64,000 bases of DNA, taken from Polynucleobacter necessarius (GTDB lineage Bacteria > Pseudomonadota > Gammaproteobacteria > Burkholderiales > Burkholderiaceae). This document shows, in pieces, positions 38,097 to 48,661 of this stretch. A program made the position numbers and the translations under genes. The notes under the pieces are model-generated. The model made no database searches, had not been told where the DNA came from, and saw nothing but the letters and a program-made list of their open reading frames with translations. How positions within the stretch are numbered: the stretch's first letter is position 1; each line of letters begins with the position of its first letter. Location of the stretch: the NCBI RefSeq assembly GCF_900095215.1, contig NZ_LT606949.1, forward strand, positions 1,338,690-1,402,689, read 5' to 3'.

Positions 38097-40910
38097 CTAG
38101 GTAATATGAGATGGGGCGTTAAATATCTCCAACCAAAGGGCTTGCACAGCATCTCTCGCGGCAAGGAGTTCGGGTTCATTCTCTAAATCGACGCGGGATT
38201 TTTCCACACCATCCAAGCGCAGGCGATGTTGTCTCGCTCTAAGGAGGCGATAAGCATCGCCAACACATCGTGCGGCCTCTTGAGTAATCAAACCCACCTC
38301 ACTAGCGATATGCAACAAAGCAATATTGCCAAGATTACCAATCAGTTTTGGGTGCTGGTGAGCATAGACCAGCACCAGGAACTGCACGATAAATTCAATA
38401 TCCACCATACCGCCAGCGTCATGCTTCAAATCAAATGCGGAATTAGCATTGGGATGTCCTGCATGGACTTTACGACGCATCTCCAAAATTTCCGCTCGAA
38501 GCTGCTCAATATTTCTCTGCTGACTTAAGACTTCAGAGCGAACTGAATCAAAGAATGCTCCCACGCTTGGATCGCCAGCCGAGAAACGAGCTCTAGTGAG
38601 AGCTTGATGTTCCCAAACCCACGCCGCGTTATCCCCTTCGCGAAGTTGATACTTTTTAAAAGCGTCAGCATTGGTTACTAAAAATCCAGCTGCGCCATTG
38701 GGGCGAAGACGAGTATCAATTTCAAATAAGCTGCCGGTGGACGTAAACGCGGTGAGCCAATTAATCATCCGCGTAGCTAGCAAAGCGTAAATTTCTTGAG
38801 CTGCGTCATCCGATTCATCCGCTTGATATAAAAAGATAATGTCTAAATCAGATGCATAACCGAGCTCTTTACCCCCCAACTTGCCATAAGCAATAACAGC
38901 AAACGGTGAATGCGCATCAGCAGGCAGATCAAATTTCTTCGCCACGCTAGGCCAGATACGCTCAAAGGTAGTTTGCAGGATTAAATCTGCTAAAGCGGAT
39001 AAATGGTCGCTCACCTGCTCTACCGGCAAGGCGTGCGGAACGCCAATACCAAGATCGGTTAGCAACGTAATAAAGGTTTCATTGTGATGAGTCACTCGCA
39101 AAATATCCATTGCTTGCTCAGAGCCATCACCCTCAGCCATCACATCATCAAGTTGGATGTTGAGAGTGGATCGCACGTCACTCCAATACTTCTCGGGCTC
39201 CTCAATCAGCGCCCTTTCGGATTGAGAGTGCAACAAGTGATCAAGCAAGTGGGGATGGCGCGTGAGATATTGCGCACCCCATTGAGACGACTTCAATAAA
39301 TCCAACACATTGGAAAGCGCTCTCGGATACTCAGCCAAAATAGATAAGTAGGCGCTACGTCTGGCTATCGCCTCAAGCAAATCAAAGAAGCGCAATAGGA
39401 TTTGATCGGCATGGGCAGAGGTATAGCCATCAGTTTGTAGTCGCTCTACCGCTTTGCACATCAAGTTATCGAAAATTAAACGACTTTTTTCAGGTAATTG
39501 TTTTTGCTTTGAACTATCTACCCACGACTCCCAGCGAGCACATGAGCGGGGAAAGAATGTTTGATTATGAGCCCAGCCCAAAGCCAATGGCCTAATTTCA
39601 AGACGCGCACCATCGTCGAGCAAAAACGCTTTCTCAAATAACTGAGCCACGCTATTTTGATGACGCTCTAATTCGGCCATCAATCCATTAGCCTGCGCTC
39701 CTTGACCTAGCATTGAAACCGCCAAACGCGAACGCGCCTCTTCATCCTCTGGAAGGTAGTGGGTTTGCTGGTCATCCCAAACTTGTATGCGATGCTCTAA
39801 GCGCCGCAAAAAAATATAAGCCTCATGCAATAACTTCACTTCGTCGGCGGGCAAAATGCCGCATTGCCGAACAAGCTCAAGCACTTCTAGACTTGGGCGC
39901 ACTCTAAACCGAGGATCTGTACCACCCCTCATCAGTTGGAACATTTGCGCCAAAAATTCAATCTCTCGAATGCCGCCACGCCCCAGCTTGATGTCGCGCG
40001 AGCGACCCTGATGCCGAGAGGATCGCTTTTCCGCTTCCGCTTGAATCTGCGCATGCAAGTCGCGAATAGAGGCAATGACACCATAGTCCAAATGCCTGCG
40101 ATACACAAAAGGACGAATCAGCTGCTCAAGCTCCTTTTGAGAGTGGGCAAAATCGGGAGAATCGGAAAGTGGGGCAATTAATCTGCCTTTAATCCAGGCA
40201 TAACGCTCCCACTCCCTTCCCTGAACCAAGAGATATTCCTCCAGCATATCCAAGCTACATACCAACGGCCCTGAATCCCCATTGGGGCGAAGACGCATAT
40301 CTACCCGGAACACAAATCCATTTGCATCATGCTCAGCAAGCAGCTTAATCAGTCGCTTACCCATCCGAGTAAACCATTCGTGATTAGACAAACTCTTAGG
40401 TCCGCCCGTAGTCTCGCCCTCATGCTCATATAAAAATATTAAATCGATATCGGACGAGAGATTTAATTCCAGGCCACCCAACTTACCCATACCCACAACC
40501 ATCAGCGGCATCTCATATTGAGTGGTGTTGCTCCAAGGTAGGCCGAAACGATTTTTGAGGTCTTCCCGAACAAAAGCAATGGAAGCGGAAACAGCCAATT
40601 CAGCAAAATGGCTTAGCGCGTGAGTCACCTCTTGCAGGTCGGCCATTCCATTTAAATCTCGAAATGCCACCCACAACATCAAACGCTGTCTTACCAAACG
40701 TAAATTGGACATCCAGTCAGCCTCATCCAGCATATTGGATAGAAGACCAATCTGACATTCCTCGAGTAATCGCTTCATTTCCGGTACATCAACCTTTTTT
40801 TGACCCTGAGTGCGAAGCCACTCTATCCATTCGGGGTGCGCGCTTAGCCAACGTCGCACATAAGTCGAATGCTGCTCTAAAAATGCAATTTGTTGGGAAA
40901 ATTCATTCAT
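38097..40910 (-). CDS. glnE: bifunctional glutamine synthetase adenylyltransferase / adenylyl-removing enzyme
   Basis: A 937-residue protein that adds and removes AMP on glutamine synthetase according to nitrogen status. Two nucleotidyltransferase domains are visible. The first has VVGMGKLGGLELNLSSDIDL near residue 140 (deadenylylating half). The second has IAYGKLGGKELGYASDLDII near residue 645 (adenylylating half). Each is followed by a regulatory helical segment with conserved VDMRLRPNGDSG or IDTRLRPNGAAG. It faces the recN remnant with 18 bases between and diverges from YhdP. The length and both motifs are normal, so nitrogen control through this enzyme appears to be kept. Confidence 0.96.
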   Translation of the reverse strand: MNEFSQQIAFLEQHSTYVRRWLSAHPEWIEWLRTQGQKKVDVPEMKRLLEECQIGLLSNMLDEADWMSNLRLVRQRLMLWVAFRDLNGMADLQEVTHALSHFAELAVSASIAFVREDLKNRFGLPWSNTTQYEMPLMVVGMGKLGGLELNLSSDIDLIFLYEHEGETTGGPKSLSNHEWFTRMGKRLIKLLAEHDANGFVFRVDMRLRPNGDSGPLVCSLDMLEEYLLVQGREWERYAWIKGRLIAPLSDSPDFAHSQKELEQLIRPFVYRRHLDYGVIASIRDLHAQIQAEAEKRSSRHQGRSRDIKLGRGGIREIEFLAQMFQLMRGGTDPRFRVRPSLEVLELVRQCGILPADEVKLLHEAYIFLRRLEHRIQVWDDQQTHYLPEDEEARSRLAVSMLGQGAQANGLMAELERHQNSVAQLFEKAFLLDDGARLEIRPLALGWAHNQTFFPRSCARWESWVDSSKQKQLPEKSRLIFDNLMCKAVERLQTDGYTSAHADQILLRFFDLLEAIARRSAYLSILAEYPRALSNVLDLLKSSQWGAQYLTRHPHLLDHLLHSQSERALIEEPEKYWSDVRSTLNIQLDDVMAEGDGSEQAMDILRVTHHNETFITLLTDLGIGVPHALPVEQVSDHLSALADLILQTTFERIWPSVAKKFDLPADAHSPFAVIAYGKLGGKELGYASDLDIIFLYQADESDDAAQEIYALLATRMINWLTAFTSTGSLFEIDTRLRPNGAAGFLVTNADAFKKYQLREGDNAAWVWEHQALTRARFSAGDPSVGAFFDSVRSEVLSQQRNIEQLRAEILEMRRKVHAGHPNANSAFDLKHDAGGMVDIEFIVQFLVLVYAHQHPKLIGNLGNIALLHIASEVGLITQEAARCVGDAYRLLRARQHRLRLDGVEKSRVDLENEPELLAARDAVQALWLEIFNAPSHIT

Positions 40911-40987
40911 ACCCCATCTTAATCCGACACGGAAACATCTGGCCAGAAGCCTGGCGATGACTTCAAGGCTGACGGATAATAGAGCCC

Positions 40988-43900
40988 ATGCTGCAAAACA
41001 TTGTTCCGCCTCGCCTCAAGGCTGCGCTTGCTAAACGCCCTCAAGGCGCAAGTCGAGCCTGGCGTAAGCGCGCGCTTATTTTGGCTGGTGCTCTATTGAC
41101 TCTTTTCGTGCTGGCGAACGCAGGGGTGCGCTTTATTGTTTGGCCACCACTCGAACAATCTACAGCATCAGTTGAACGACTTATTAGCGCCCGAATTGGT
41201 GCTGACGTTTCGATGGATTCGTTGCAAGTTTCATGGACTGGCATTAGACCCAATTTTGAAATTGAAGGTTTGCGCTTCAATGGCCCCGATACGACAAAGC
41301 CACTTTTGTTTATTCAGAAAATCAATGGGCAGTTAAGTTGGTCAAGTTTTTATCATCTCGCACCATTCTTCCATGAGCTCAATTTAGAAGGCGCTGAAAT
41401 TTATGCTCAACGCGATCAGAAGGGCATCATTACCATTGCCGGAATTTCTATTGACGGAAAGCCTAACGACTATTCAGCGGAAAATTGGCTCTTTTCTCAA
41501 AACGAAATTCACATTAGCGATGTCAAGCTGCTTTGGGACGATCAACTCAAAAAACGGGCTAGCACTTCAATTGATATTCAAAGCCTGTCCCTTAGCAACG
41601 GCATGCGAAGCCATACAGGATCACTGAGTGCCCTAACCCCCTGGACTAAAGGCCCTGTCTTGCTCGAGATTGATTTAGTCCATCACATTGGCGGGCAGGC
41701 TGGCAATTGGCGCGACTGGATTGGAACCATCTCTTGGAATTTGAACGCGCTCCAGCTTGGGCAAATTGCCAAAGCATTTACTCTTCCACTGAACACTCTA
41801 GAAGGGGTAATGAGTTCCAGCGGAAAATTAAAAATCGACAACAGCAAACCTGATGGCGGTGAAATTTATCTGGCTGCTGATAATTTAACGATTCAACTCT
41901 CCAAGAATGAAGACGCAATCGCGCTTGGCAGATTGGAAACAAAGCTAGCCCAAGAAACCGAGGGGGGCATGATTGCAGTGACTACAAAGTCATTTGCTTG
42001 GCGCGACACCGAGAGTCCCGCAACATCTCCATTAGAGAATCTCAGCCCCATGACTTTCCGCTGGAGACCTCCAGCCGCGGATGGTGAAATTAAAGAGTTT
42101 GGCTTTTCCTCGCCCAAAATTTTGGTGGAAGATATCGCTTTATTTGCGCTCAATCTCCCGCTCTCCAAAAAAGTGCATCAATGGATCAAGGTATCGCGCG
42201 CGGATGGTGAGTTACAAAATTTAGACATCAGCTGGTCAGAAAGTAAATCCCCCATGTCAGCCCTCAATATTCCCAGTGGATGGTTTAAGTCCAATAAGGT
42301 GGACTTCACTGTTAGCGGCAAATTAGTTGACGTTAGTTTTATTGGCATCAACAAAACAATGCCCTCCGCATACAAACTTTCAGGCTTCCTGAGTGCGGAT
42401 CAAAATAAGGGGAGTTTCTCAGTTGAGTCTAGCGGTCTTGAGTTAGAGATCAATGATTTACTGGTTGACCCCAAAATAAAACTGGATAAAGCTAGCGGCC
42501 AAGTTTCATGGTCAAAGCAAAAAGGCAATTTGGCTATTAACGCAACACAATTGACGCTCAGCAATCCTGAGATCACGACAACGCTCGATCTAAATTACCT
42601 CATTGGCGAGTCTAAAAAGCCAGACTACATGACTTTAGATATGGGCTTTGCGCAAGCCAATCTGAAGACTGCTTACCGTTATTTGCCAGTGGGCATGGGA
42701 GCTGAAGCCAAAGCCTACCTAAGCAAAGCATTTGATGCTGGCATCATTACAAAAGGTAGCCTACACATCAAAGGCGATCCTAATGCAGTTCCGTTTTCTC
42801 AAATGGGTACGGGCGAGTTCACACTTAATCTCCCTGTTATTGACGCCACTTTCAGTCCAGTACCCACCTCATCGCCTGGGCAAGGTATTTGGCGTGCATT
42901 TAACAAGGTGAATGGCGTTATCAATATGCAGAACGCCAACTTTAGTGTGGATATTGATCAAGCGAGCTACAAGCAAGTAGCCCTGAGTCAATTTCATGCC
43001 GAGATACCGAGCGTGAGTGCAAAACAATTAATGCTGACGGTAAACGGTGAAGCGGAAGGTGATGCTCCGCAATTATTAGATTACCTATTCTCGTCGCCCG
43101 TCGGTAAAAGACAAATTGAACTCGAGAAAAATCTCAAAGTAACGGGACGTACCAATTTAAATCTAGGTTTAAAGATTCCACTGAGTGGTAGCGGAGATAC
43201 CGCTACCAATATTCAGCTGAGCTTCCCAGGCAATCGGGTTCAATGGGCTGACTTGCCGCCCTTTGAGAATCTGAAGGGGAAAATTCGTATTACCGAAGTC
43301 AATCCTGAGCTTGAAGATATCACTGCGAATTTTCTGGGAGGTGCCATTCAAATTGCAAGCGCAGCCACCAACCAAGATAATCAAAACTACAAAATCTCCG
43401 GTGATGTTTCAGCTAGCTTTATTAAAGATTACTTCGCGACCGATACCGCAGTAGAGGCATTCCCAATACTGCAGGCCATGAGCGGAGTCGCGAGATACGA
43501 CGGCACCATTCATTTCAACAAAGGCAATAGCGAAACCAACCTAAAAATAGATATGCGTGACTGGAGTAGCGCCGCACCTTTGCCTGTCAAAAAACAAGCT
43601 GGTGCAGCGCTGTCGGGGCAACTTATCTTAAAAACCTTTGCAAAAACGAAAACCAATTCAAATCGTCTATCTTGGAATGGGAAGATTGGGCATTCCTATT
43701 TCATTCAAGGCGCAATAGCTAGTGATGACACTATTCGTCATGCGGTAGGAATTGGAACACCCGCCATTCCTCCACAACAAGGCTTTCAGCTAAATGTAGT
43801 CAGCAATGAACTGAACTTAGATGTCTGGCAAGATTTTTTAAGTCAGCAAAATAGAAAAAAGGCCACATCTAGCACTAACGCTAGCAGTACAAACAGCATT

Positions 43901-45151
43901 CAAGTTTCCGCACAGGTCAAACAATTAACATTATTGGATCGCATATGGCAAGACTTGAACATAACGGCAAACAATAAAAATTCCGCTTGGCAATTGCGCT
44001 TAAGAGGCTCGCCCCAAGTGGCTGGCAATATTCAATACCAACCCACCACTCAGTCACAAGGCAGCCTTATCAGCGGAAGGTTAGCGCGCTTAAAAGTTCC
44101 CGAAAAGGTAATTGCCATAGCTCAACCCTCAAATCAGAATAAAAAAATCTCTGTCAGCAAAAATAAAATTGAGCCAGGTTCAGTGCCTAGCATAGACCTC
44201 ACTATTGACGCATTTGATTGGAATAAAGCCCACCTCGGTCAAGTAAAAATTAAAACCAGAACTACAGGCAATGTTCTCAATATCGATTCTGTGCAATTTA
44301 ATAACCCACAAGGCAGTTCAACCACAACTGGTAGCTGGGTGGGGGGCACACAAAATACATCTGCTCACACAAACTTAAATGTGGATCTGGATATTAAGGA
44401 CGCCGGCCAAATCATTGGTCACTGGACTAACCAAAAATCAGTAGAAGGTGGGCAAGGCAATTTAAAAGTCAATGCAAATTGGGATGGGTCGCCATTTAAT
44501 CCCCAATACGACACCCTTGCAGGCAAGGCAAGCCTAAGCTTGCAAAAAGGTCGTTTCTTAGAGGTAAATACGAGCGGCGCAAAACTTCTCGATGTTCTCA
44601 GTCTGCAAAGTTTATTTAGGTTTGCCACCCTAGACCTTCAGGGTAGTGTTGGCAATATTGTCACCAAAGGAACCCCATTTAACTCCATTGACGCTTCTTT
44701 TGATATCAATGCTGGAGTTGCTCAAACCAAGCAATTCAATATGAGCCTGGATCAAGCTCGCGTTGCCTTGAATGGACAAATCAACATTCCAAAACAAACA
44801 CAAGATTTGCGCGTCACCATCTTCCCAACAATTGATGCGACAGCCGGCTCTTTAGCGGCATTTGCCATCAACCCAATCGTAGGGCTTGGCGCTTTAGTTG
44901 GTCAGTATTTAATTACCAGCCAAATTAACCGCAATCTTCAGTCTGACTATTTAGTGCAAGGATCTTGGGATAATCCAGAGGTGATTCCCTTAGATCAAAA
45001 GGGTCAACCAGTTGACTCTAAAACCTTAGAGACGATTCACAGTAAAGATTTGCTGAAAGAGCAAACCAAACCAGGCAGCAGCAAGGGCCCGCAAAGCACT
45101 CCAAGCAATATCAACAATTCTGATTCCACCTCTAGCTCCATTCCCAACTAA
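40988..45151 (+). CDS. yhdP: YhdP family AsmA-like protein (DUF3971/TIGR02099)
   Basis: A very large protein, 1387 residues. The N-terminus is basic with one membrane anchor (about residues 26-50: RALILAGALLTLFVLANAGV). The rest is a long periplasmic body with repeated beta-rich segments. YhdP, TamB and related AsmA-like proteins are thought to form hydrophobic grooves bridging inner and outer membranes for phospholipid transport. The C-terminal AsmA-like part is recognised near residues 1190-1330 (KASLSLQKGRFLEVNTSGAK, LLDVLSLQSL, FATLDLQGSV). The last 60 residues are low-complexity (Ser/Thr/Pro). It begins after glnE and is followed 6 bases later by the nitrilase-family gene, as in other proteobacteria. 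The gene is intact despite its size. Confidence 0.9.
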   Translation: MLQNIVPPRLKAALAKRPQGASRAWRKRALILAGALLTLFVLANAGVRFIVWPPLEQSTASVERLISARIGADVSMDSLQVSWTGIRPNFEIEGLRFNGPDTTKPLLFIQKINGQLSWSSFYHLAPFFHELNLEGAEIYAQRDQKGIITIAGISIDGKPNDYSAENWLFSQNEIHISDVKLLWDDQLKKRASTSIDIQSLSLSNGMRSHTGSLSALTPWTKGPVLLEIDLVHHIGGQAGNWRDWIGTISWNLNALQLGQIAKAFTLPLNTLEGVMSSSGKLKIDNSKPDGGEIYLAADNLTIQLSKNEDAIALGRLETKLAQETEGGMIAVTTKSFAWRDTESPATSPLENLSPMTFRWRPPAADGEIKEFGFSSPKILVEDIALFALNLPLSKKVHQWIKVSRADGELQNLDISWSESKSPMSALNIPSGWFKSNKVDFTVSGKLVDVSFIGINKTMPSAYKLSGFLSADQNKGSFSVESSGLELEINDLLVDPKIKLDKASGQVSWSKQKGNLAINATQLTLSNPEITTTLDLNYLIGESKKPDYMTLDMGFAQANLKTAYRYLPVGMGAEAKAYLSKAFDAGIITKGSLHIKGDPNAVPFSQMGTGEFTLNLPVIDATFSPVPTSSPGQGIWRAFNKVNGVINMQNANFSVDIDQASYKQVALSQFHAEIPSVSAKQLMLTVNGEAEGDAPQLLDYLFSSPVGKRQIELEKNLKVTGRTNLNLGLKIPLSGSGDTATNIQLSFPGNRVQWADLPPFENLKGKIRITEVNPELEDITANFLGGAIQIASAATNQDNQNYKISGDVSASFIKDYFATDTAVEAFPILQAMSGVARYDGTIHFNKGNSETNLKIDMRDWSSAAPLPVKKQAGAALSGQLILKTFAKTKTNSNRLSWNGKIGHSYFIQGAIASDDTIRHAVGIGTPAIPPQQGFQLNVVSNELNLDVWQDFLSQQNRKKATSSTNASSTNSIQVSAQVKQLTLLDRIWQDLNITANNKNSAWQLRLRGSPQVAGNIQYQPTTQSQGSLISGRLARLKVPEKVIAIAQPSNQNKKISVSKNKIEPGSVPSIDLTIDAFDWNKAHLGQVKIKTRTTGNVLNIDSVQFNNPQGSSTTTGSWVGGTQNTSAHTNLNVDLDIKDAGQIIGHWTNQKSVEGGQGNLKVNANWDGSPFNPQYDTLAGKASLSLQKGRFLEVNTSGAKLLDVLSLQSLFRFATLDLQGSVGNIVTKGTPFNSIDASFDINAGVAQTKQFNMSLDQARVALNGQINIPKQTQDLRVTIFPTIDATAGSLAAFAINPIVGLGALVGQYLITSQINRNLQSDYLVQGSWDNPEVIPLDQKGQPVDSKTLETIHSKDLLKEQTKPGSSKGPQSTPSNINNSDSTSSSIPN

Positions 45152-45157
45152 ATCAAT

Positions 45158-45991
45158 ATGAGCAAATCTGAAAATTCCGCGGATCTGAAGATTGCCTCTA
45201 TTCAAATGGTGTCCACACCCGATGTACAGGAAAATTTAGCTACGGCAAGCAGACTCATTACTGCTGCTGCCGCAGACGGAGCGCGAATGGCCGTCCTACC
45301 GGAATATTTTTGCATCATGGGCCTCAAGGACACGGACAAAGTATCCGCTCGAGAAAGCATCGGGAGCGGCCCCATTCAGGAGCAACTCTCCCATATTACA
45401 AAGACAAATAATATTTATCTAGTAGCCGGCACGATTCCATTGGCAGCCAAAGATCCAAATAAAGTGCTTAATACCACTCTAGTATTTGATCCTGCTGGTC
45501 AGCAAATTGCCCGCTACGACAAAATTCATTTATTTGGTTTTCAAACAGCCACTGAGCGCTATCAAGAATCGGAAACCATTGAAGCAGGCAATGAGCCTGG
45601 GCTACTCAAAATTTCAGTCAATGGAAATGAATGGGTTTTTGGATTGAGTATTTGTTATGACCTGCGTTTTCCAGAACTCTATCGCGTACTTGGGCAAGTA
45701 GATTGCCACATCATCCCTGCCGCATTTACCTACACTACAGGTAAAGATCATTGGGAGATTCTATTGCGCGCCAGGGCGATTGAGAACCAAGGTTATGTCT
45801 TAGCATCCGCGCAAGGAGGCAAGCACCAAAATCAACGTCGCACTTGGGGAAACAGCATGCTCATTGACCCTTGGGGCGAGGTCTTGGCCAATCTTCCAGA
45901 AGGAGAGGGCTTTGTTTCTGGAGTTTTGTGCAAGGATAAATTAAACGAGGTACGCTCTAAGTTACCCGCACTTGCGCATCGCAAGCTTTAA
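45158..45991 (+). CDS. carbon-nitrogen hydrolase (nitrilase superfamily, Nit-like)
   Basis: A 277-residue amidase-fold enzyme. The catalytic triad is visible: Glu in AVLPEYF, Lys in YDKIHLF and Cys in SICYDLRFPELYR. Close relatives (Nit1, YbeM-like) hydrolyse the amide of deaminated glutathione, a metabolite-repair reaction. This specific substrate is an inference from the motif context (IHLFGFQ and RRTWGNSMLIDPWGEV). It sits in a block with YhdP and tldD, an arrangement known in proteobacteria. The gene is intact. Confidence 0.88.
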   Translation: MSKSENSADLKIASIQMVSTPDVQENLATASRLITAAAADGARMAVLPEYFCIMGLKDTDKVSARESIGSGPIQEQLSHITKTNNIYLVAGTIPLAAKDPNKVLNTTLVFDPAGQQIARYDKIHLFGFQTATERYQESETIEAGNEPGLLKISVNGNEWVFGLSICYDLRFPELYRVLGQVDCHIIPAAFTYTTGKDHWEILLRARAIENQGYVLASAQGGKHQNQRRTWGNSMLIDPWGEVLANLPEGEGFVSGVLCKDKLNEVRSKLPALAHRKL

Positions 45992-46009
45992 AGAAAAACG
46001 CCTAATCAC

Positions 46010-47500
46010 ATGAATTCACCAGAAGCACTATTTCCCGCCAATTGGACTAAAGCCAAAAAGCAAGCAGACCTGATTCAATTAGCCAAATCTATTTTGCTCG
46101 AACCAACAGGATTGTCCGAGCAAGATTTACACCACACTTTTAGAAGCTTGTTTACCCATCGACTCGATGATGCGGATCTGTACTTTCAACACACCCGTAG
46201 CGAAAGTTGGAGTCTTGAAGAGGGTATTGTTAAATCGGGCAGCTTCAATATTGACCAAGGTGTTGGTGTGCGAGCTATCTATGGCGATAAGACCGCATTT
46301 GCGTATTCAGATGAAATTAACTTAGAGGCTTTAAATAAAGCAGCGAAGGCAACTCGAGTCATAGGCCCAGCGGATGGCAAGCAAGCGGTTTCCAGAAAGC
46401 TTTTTAATCCTGTATCCAACAAGCTGTATTCAGATATCAACCCCTTGGATTCACTCCAACCCAAAGAAAAAATCGCGCTACTAGAAAGTATGGAACGTCG
46501 CGCTAAAGCGCGTGACCCACGCATCATTCAAGTAATGGCAAGTCTTGCGGGTGAGTTCGATGCGGTCTTAGTTGTCAGAGCGGATGGTTTATTGGCTGCC
46601 GATGTGCGCCCACTGGTTCGGGTCTCAGTGCACGTCATCGCAGAACAAAATGGTCGACGTGAATCAGGGTCTTGGGGCGGCGGTGCTCGTCACGACTATC
46701 TCTACTTCGATCAAGAATTGATTAATCGCTATGTTGATGAGGCTGTTGATGGTGCATTAGTTAATCTCGATTCTCGCCCGGCTCCCGCAGGCCCAATGAC
46801 CGTGGTGATGGGTCCTGGTTGGCCTGGCGTCTTATTGCACGAGGCTGTGGGTCATGGTCTTGAAGGGGACTTCAATAGAAAAGGATCATCTGCTTTTGCC
46901 GGTCGCATTGGAGAGCGCGTTGCCGCTAAAGGCGTCACTGTAGTGGATGATGGCACTTTATCTGGACGCAGAGGTTCTTTGAATATCGATGATGAAGGCA
47001 CTCCTGCGCAATGCACCACCTTAATTGAGGATGGCATCTTAAACGGTTACATTCAGGATCGTCTGAATGCGCGCTTAATGAAAATGCCCCTCACCGGCAA
47101 TGGTCGTCGCGAAAGTTTTGCCTCACTCCCAATGCCACGCATGACCAATACTTATATGCTCGCCGGCAAAGATGATCCCCAAGAAATCGTAGCCAGCATT
47201 AAACGCGGCTTATACGCAGTCAACTTTGGCGGCGGTCAAGTGGACATCACTAGCGGCAAATTTGTTTTTTCCGCCTCAGAAGCTTATTGGGTCGAAAACG
47301 GCAAAATCCAATACCCCGTTAAAGGCGCTACCATTATTGGTAGCGGTCCAGAGTCTCTAAAACAGGTTTCCATGATCGGAAATGACCTCAAACTCGATGG
47401 CGGCGTGGGGGTTTGCGGCAAAGAAGGGCAAAGCGTTCCGGTTGGCGTTGGGCAGCCTACCCTGAGAATCGATAACCTGACCGTAGGTGGAACTGCCTGA
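46010..47500 (+). CDS. tldD: TldD, metalloprotease subunit of the TldD/TldE (PmbA) complex
   Basis: A 496-residue protein. The zinc-site [11 protein letters not shown] (HExxxH) is at about residues 284-294, followed by the [18 protein letters not shown] segment. The conserved end includes [20 protein letters not shown] and the [20 protein letters not shown] stretch. TldD with TldE digests unfolded peptides and matures some ribosomally made antibiotics. TldE (PmbA) is not in this window. The start is ATG 46010, 18 bases after the nitrilase-family gene. The gene is intact. Confidence 0.95.
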   Translation: MNSPEALFPANWTKAKKQADLIQLAKSILLEPTGLSEQDLHHTFRSLFTHRLDDADLYFQHTRSESWSLEEGIVKSGSFNIDQGVGVRAIYGDKTAFAYSDEINLEALNKAAKATRVIGPADGKQAVSRKLFNPVSNKLYSDINPLDSLQPKEKIALLESMERRAKARDPRIIQVMASLAGEFDAVLVVRADGLLAADVRPLVRVSVHVIAEQNGRRESGSWGGGARHDYLYFDQELINRYVDEAVDGALVNLDSRPAPAGPMTVVMGPGWPGVLLHEAVGHGLEGDFNRKGSSAFAGRIGERVAAKGVTVVDDGTLSGRRGSLNIDDEGTPAQCTTLIEDGILNGYIQDRLNARLMKMPLTGNGRRESFASLPMPRMTNTYMLAGKDDPQEIVASIKRGLYAVNFGGGQVDITSGKFVFSASEAYWVENGKIQYPVKGATIIGSGPESLKQVSMIGNDLKLDGGVGVCGKEGQSVPVGVGQPTLRIDNLTVGGTA

Positions 47501-47530
47501 GATTCGCTAATTACGGCTTAAAATGGTCCT

Positions 47531-48655
47531 ATGATCCAACAAAACACAAATCCCGTTAATTGGTACTCCGCTGTTGATAAGACATCGGATACCGACGATC
47601 AACGCATCGACAATATTTCTGTTCTGCCTCCGCCAGAGCATTTAATTCGCTTCTTCCCTATTTCCGGAACACCAACAGAAGCGCTGATTAGCAAAACTCG
47701 CAAAAAGATTCGCGACATCATTCATGGCAAAGATGATCGTTTACTCGTCATCATCGGACCATGCTCCATTCATGATCCACGCGCGGCGCTGGAATACTGT
47801 CAACGTCTACTGGCTGAACGTGAACGCTTTGCTGGCGAACTAGAAATTGTGATGCGCGTGTATTTTGAAAAGCCACGTACAACTGTTGGTTGGAAGGGAT
47901 TGATTAATGACCCATACCTGGATGAAAGCTATCGCATTGAAGAAGGACTGCGTCTCGCTCGTCAAGTGCTAATGGAAATCAATCGTCTTGGTATGCCGGC
48001 CGGTAGTGAATTCTTGGATGTGATTTCTCCGCAATATATTGCCGATCTCATCTCATGGGGCGCAATCGGTGCTCGTACAACCGAGAGCCAAGTACATCGC
48101 GAATTGGCTTCCGGCTTATCAGCGCCTATCGGATTTAAAAATGGCATCGATGGCAATATCAAAATTGCCACTGACGCGATTCAAGCGGCAGGTCGTCCAC
48201 ATCACTTCTTATCCGTTCATAAGAATGGTCAAGTCTCTGTTGTGGAGACTAAGGGCAATAAAGATTGCCACGTCATTTTGCGCGGCGGTAAAGAGCCAAA
48301 CTATGAAGCGAAGTTTGTACAGGCTGCCTGCTCTGAGCTTGAAGCAGCCAAGCTTCCAGCCAGCCTGATGGTTGACTTATCACACGCCAACTCCAGCAAA
48401 AAGCATGAGCGTCAAATCGTCGTTGCTGATGATGTGGCACAGCAAATTGAGTCTGGATCACATCAGATATTTGGCGCAATGATTGAGAGTCATTTGAATG
48501 ATGGTGCGCAGAAATTCACTCCAGGTAAGGATGATCCAAGCAAGTTAGAGTACGGTCGTAGCATTACCGATGCTTGCATTAATTGGGATGATTCAGTGCA
48601 GGTATTAGAACGTCTTGCTACCGCAGTGAAGAAACGCAGAAGCAAGAAAAAATAA
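47531..48655 (+). CDS. aroG: 3-deoxy-7-phosphoheptulonate synthase (class I DAHP synthase)
   Basis: A 374-residue enzyme making DAHP from erythrose 4-phosphate and PEP, the entry step of the shikimate pathway. Class I signatures are plain: LVIIGPCSIHDPRAALEY near residue 73, EKPRTTVGWKGLINDP, WGAIGARTTESQVHRELASG, LSAPIGFKNG and the metal-binding MVDLSHANSSKKHERQ. It belongs to the AroF/AroG/AroH group. Which aromatic amino acid inhibits it cannot be read by eye, so the symbol letter is tentative. It ends 6 bases from the convergent cobalamin adenosyltransferase gene. The gene is intact. Confidence 0.94.
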   Translation: MIQQNTNPVNWYSAVDKTSDTDDQRIDNISVLPPPEHLIRFFPISGTPTEALISKTRKKIRDIIHGKDDRLLVIIGPCSIHDPRAALEYCQRLLAERERFAGELEIVMRVYFEKPRTTVGWKGLINDPYLDESYRIEEGLRLARQVLMEINRLGMPAGSEFLDVISPQYIADLISWGAIGARTTESQVHRELASGLSAPIGFKNGIDGNIKIATDAIQAAGRPHHFLSVHKNGQVSVVETKGNKDCHVILRGGKEPNYEAKFVQAACSELEAAKLPASLMVDLSHANSSKKHERQIVVADDVAQQIESGSHQIFGAMIESHLNDGAQKFTPGKDDPSKLEYGRSITDACINWDDSVQVLERLATAVKKRRSKKK

Positions 48656-48661
48656 TGTCAA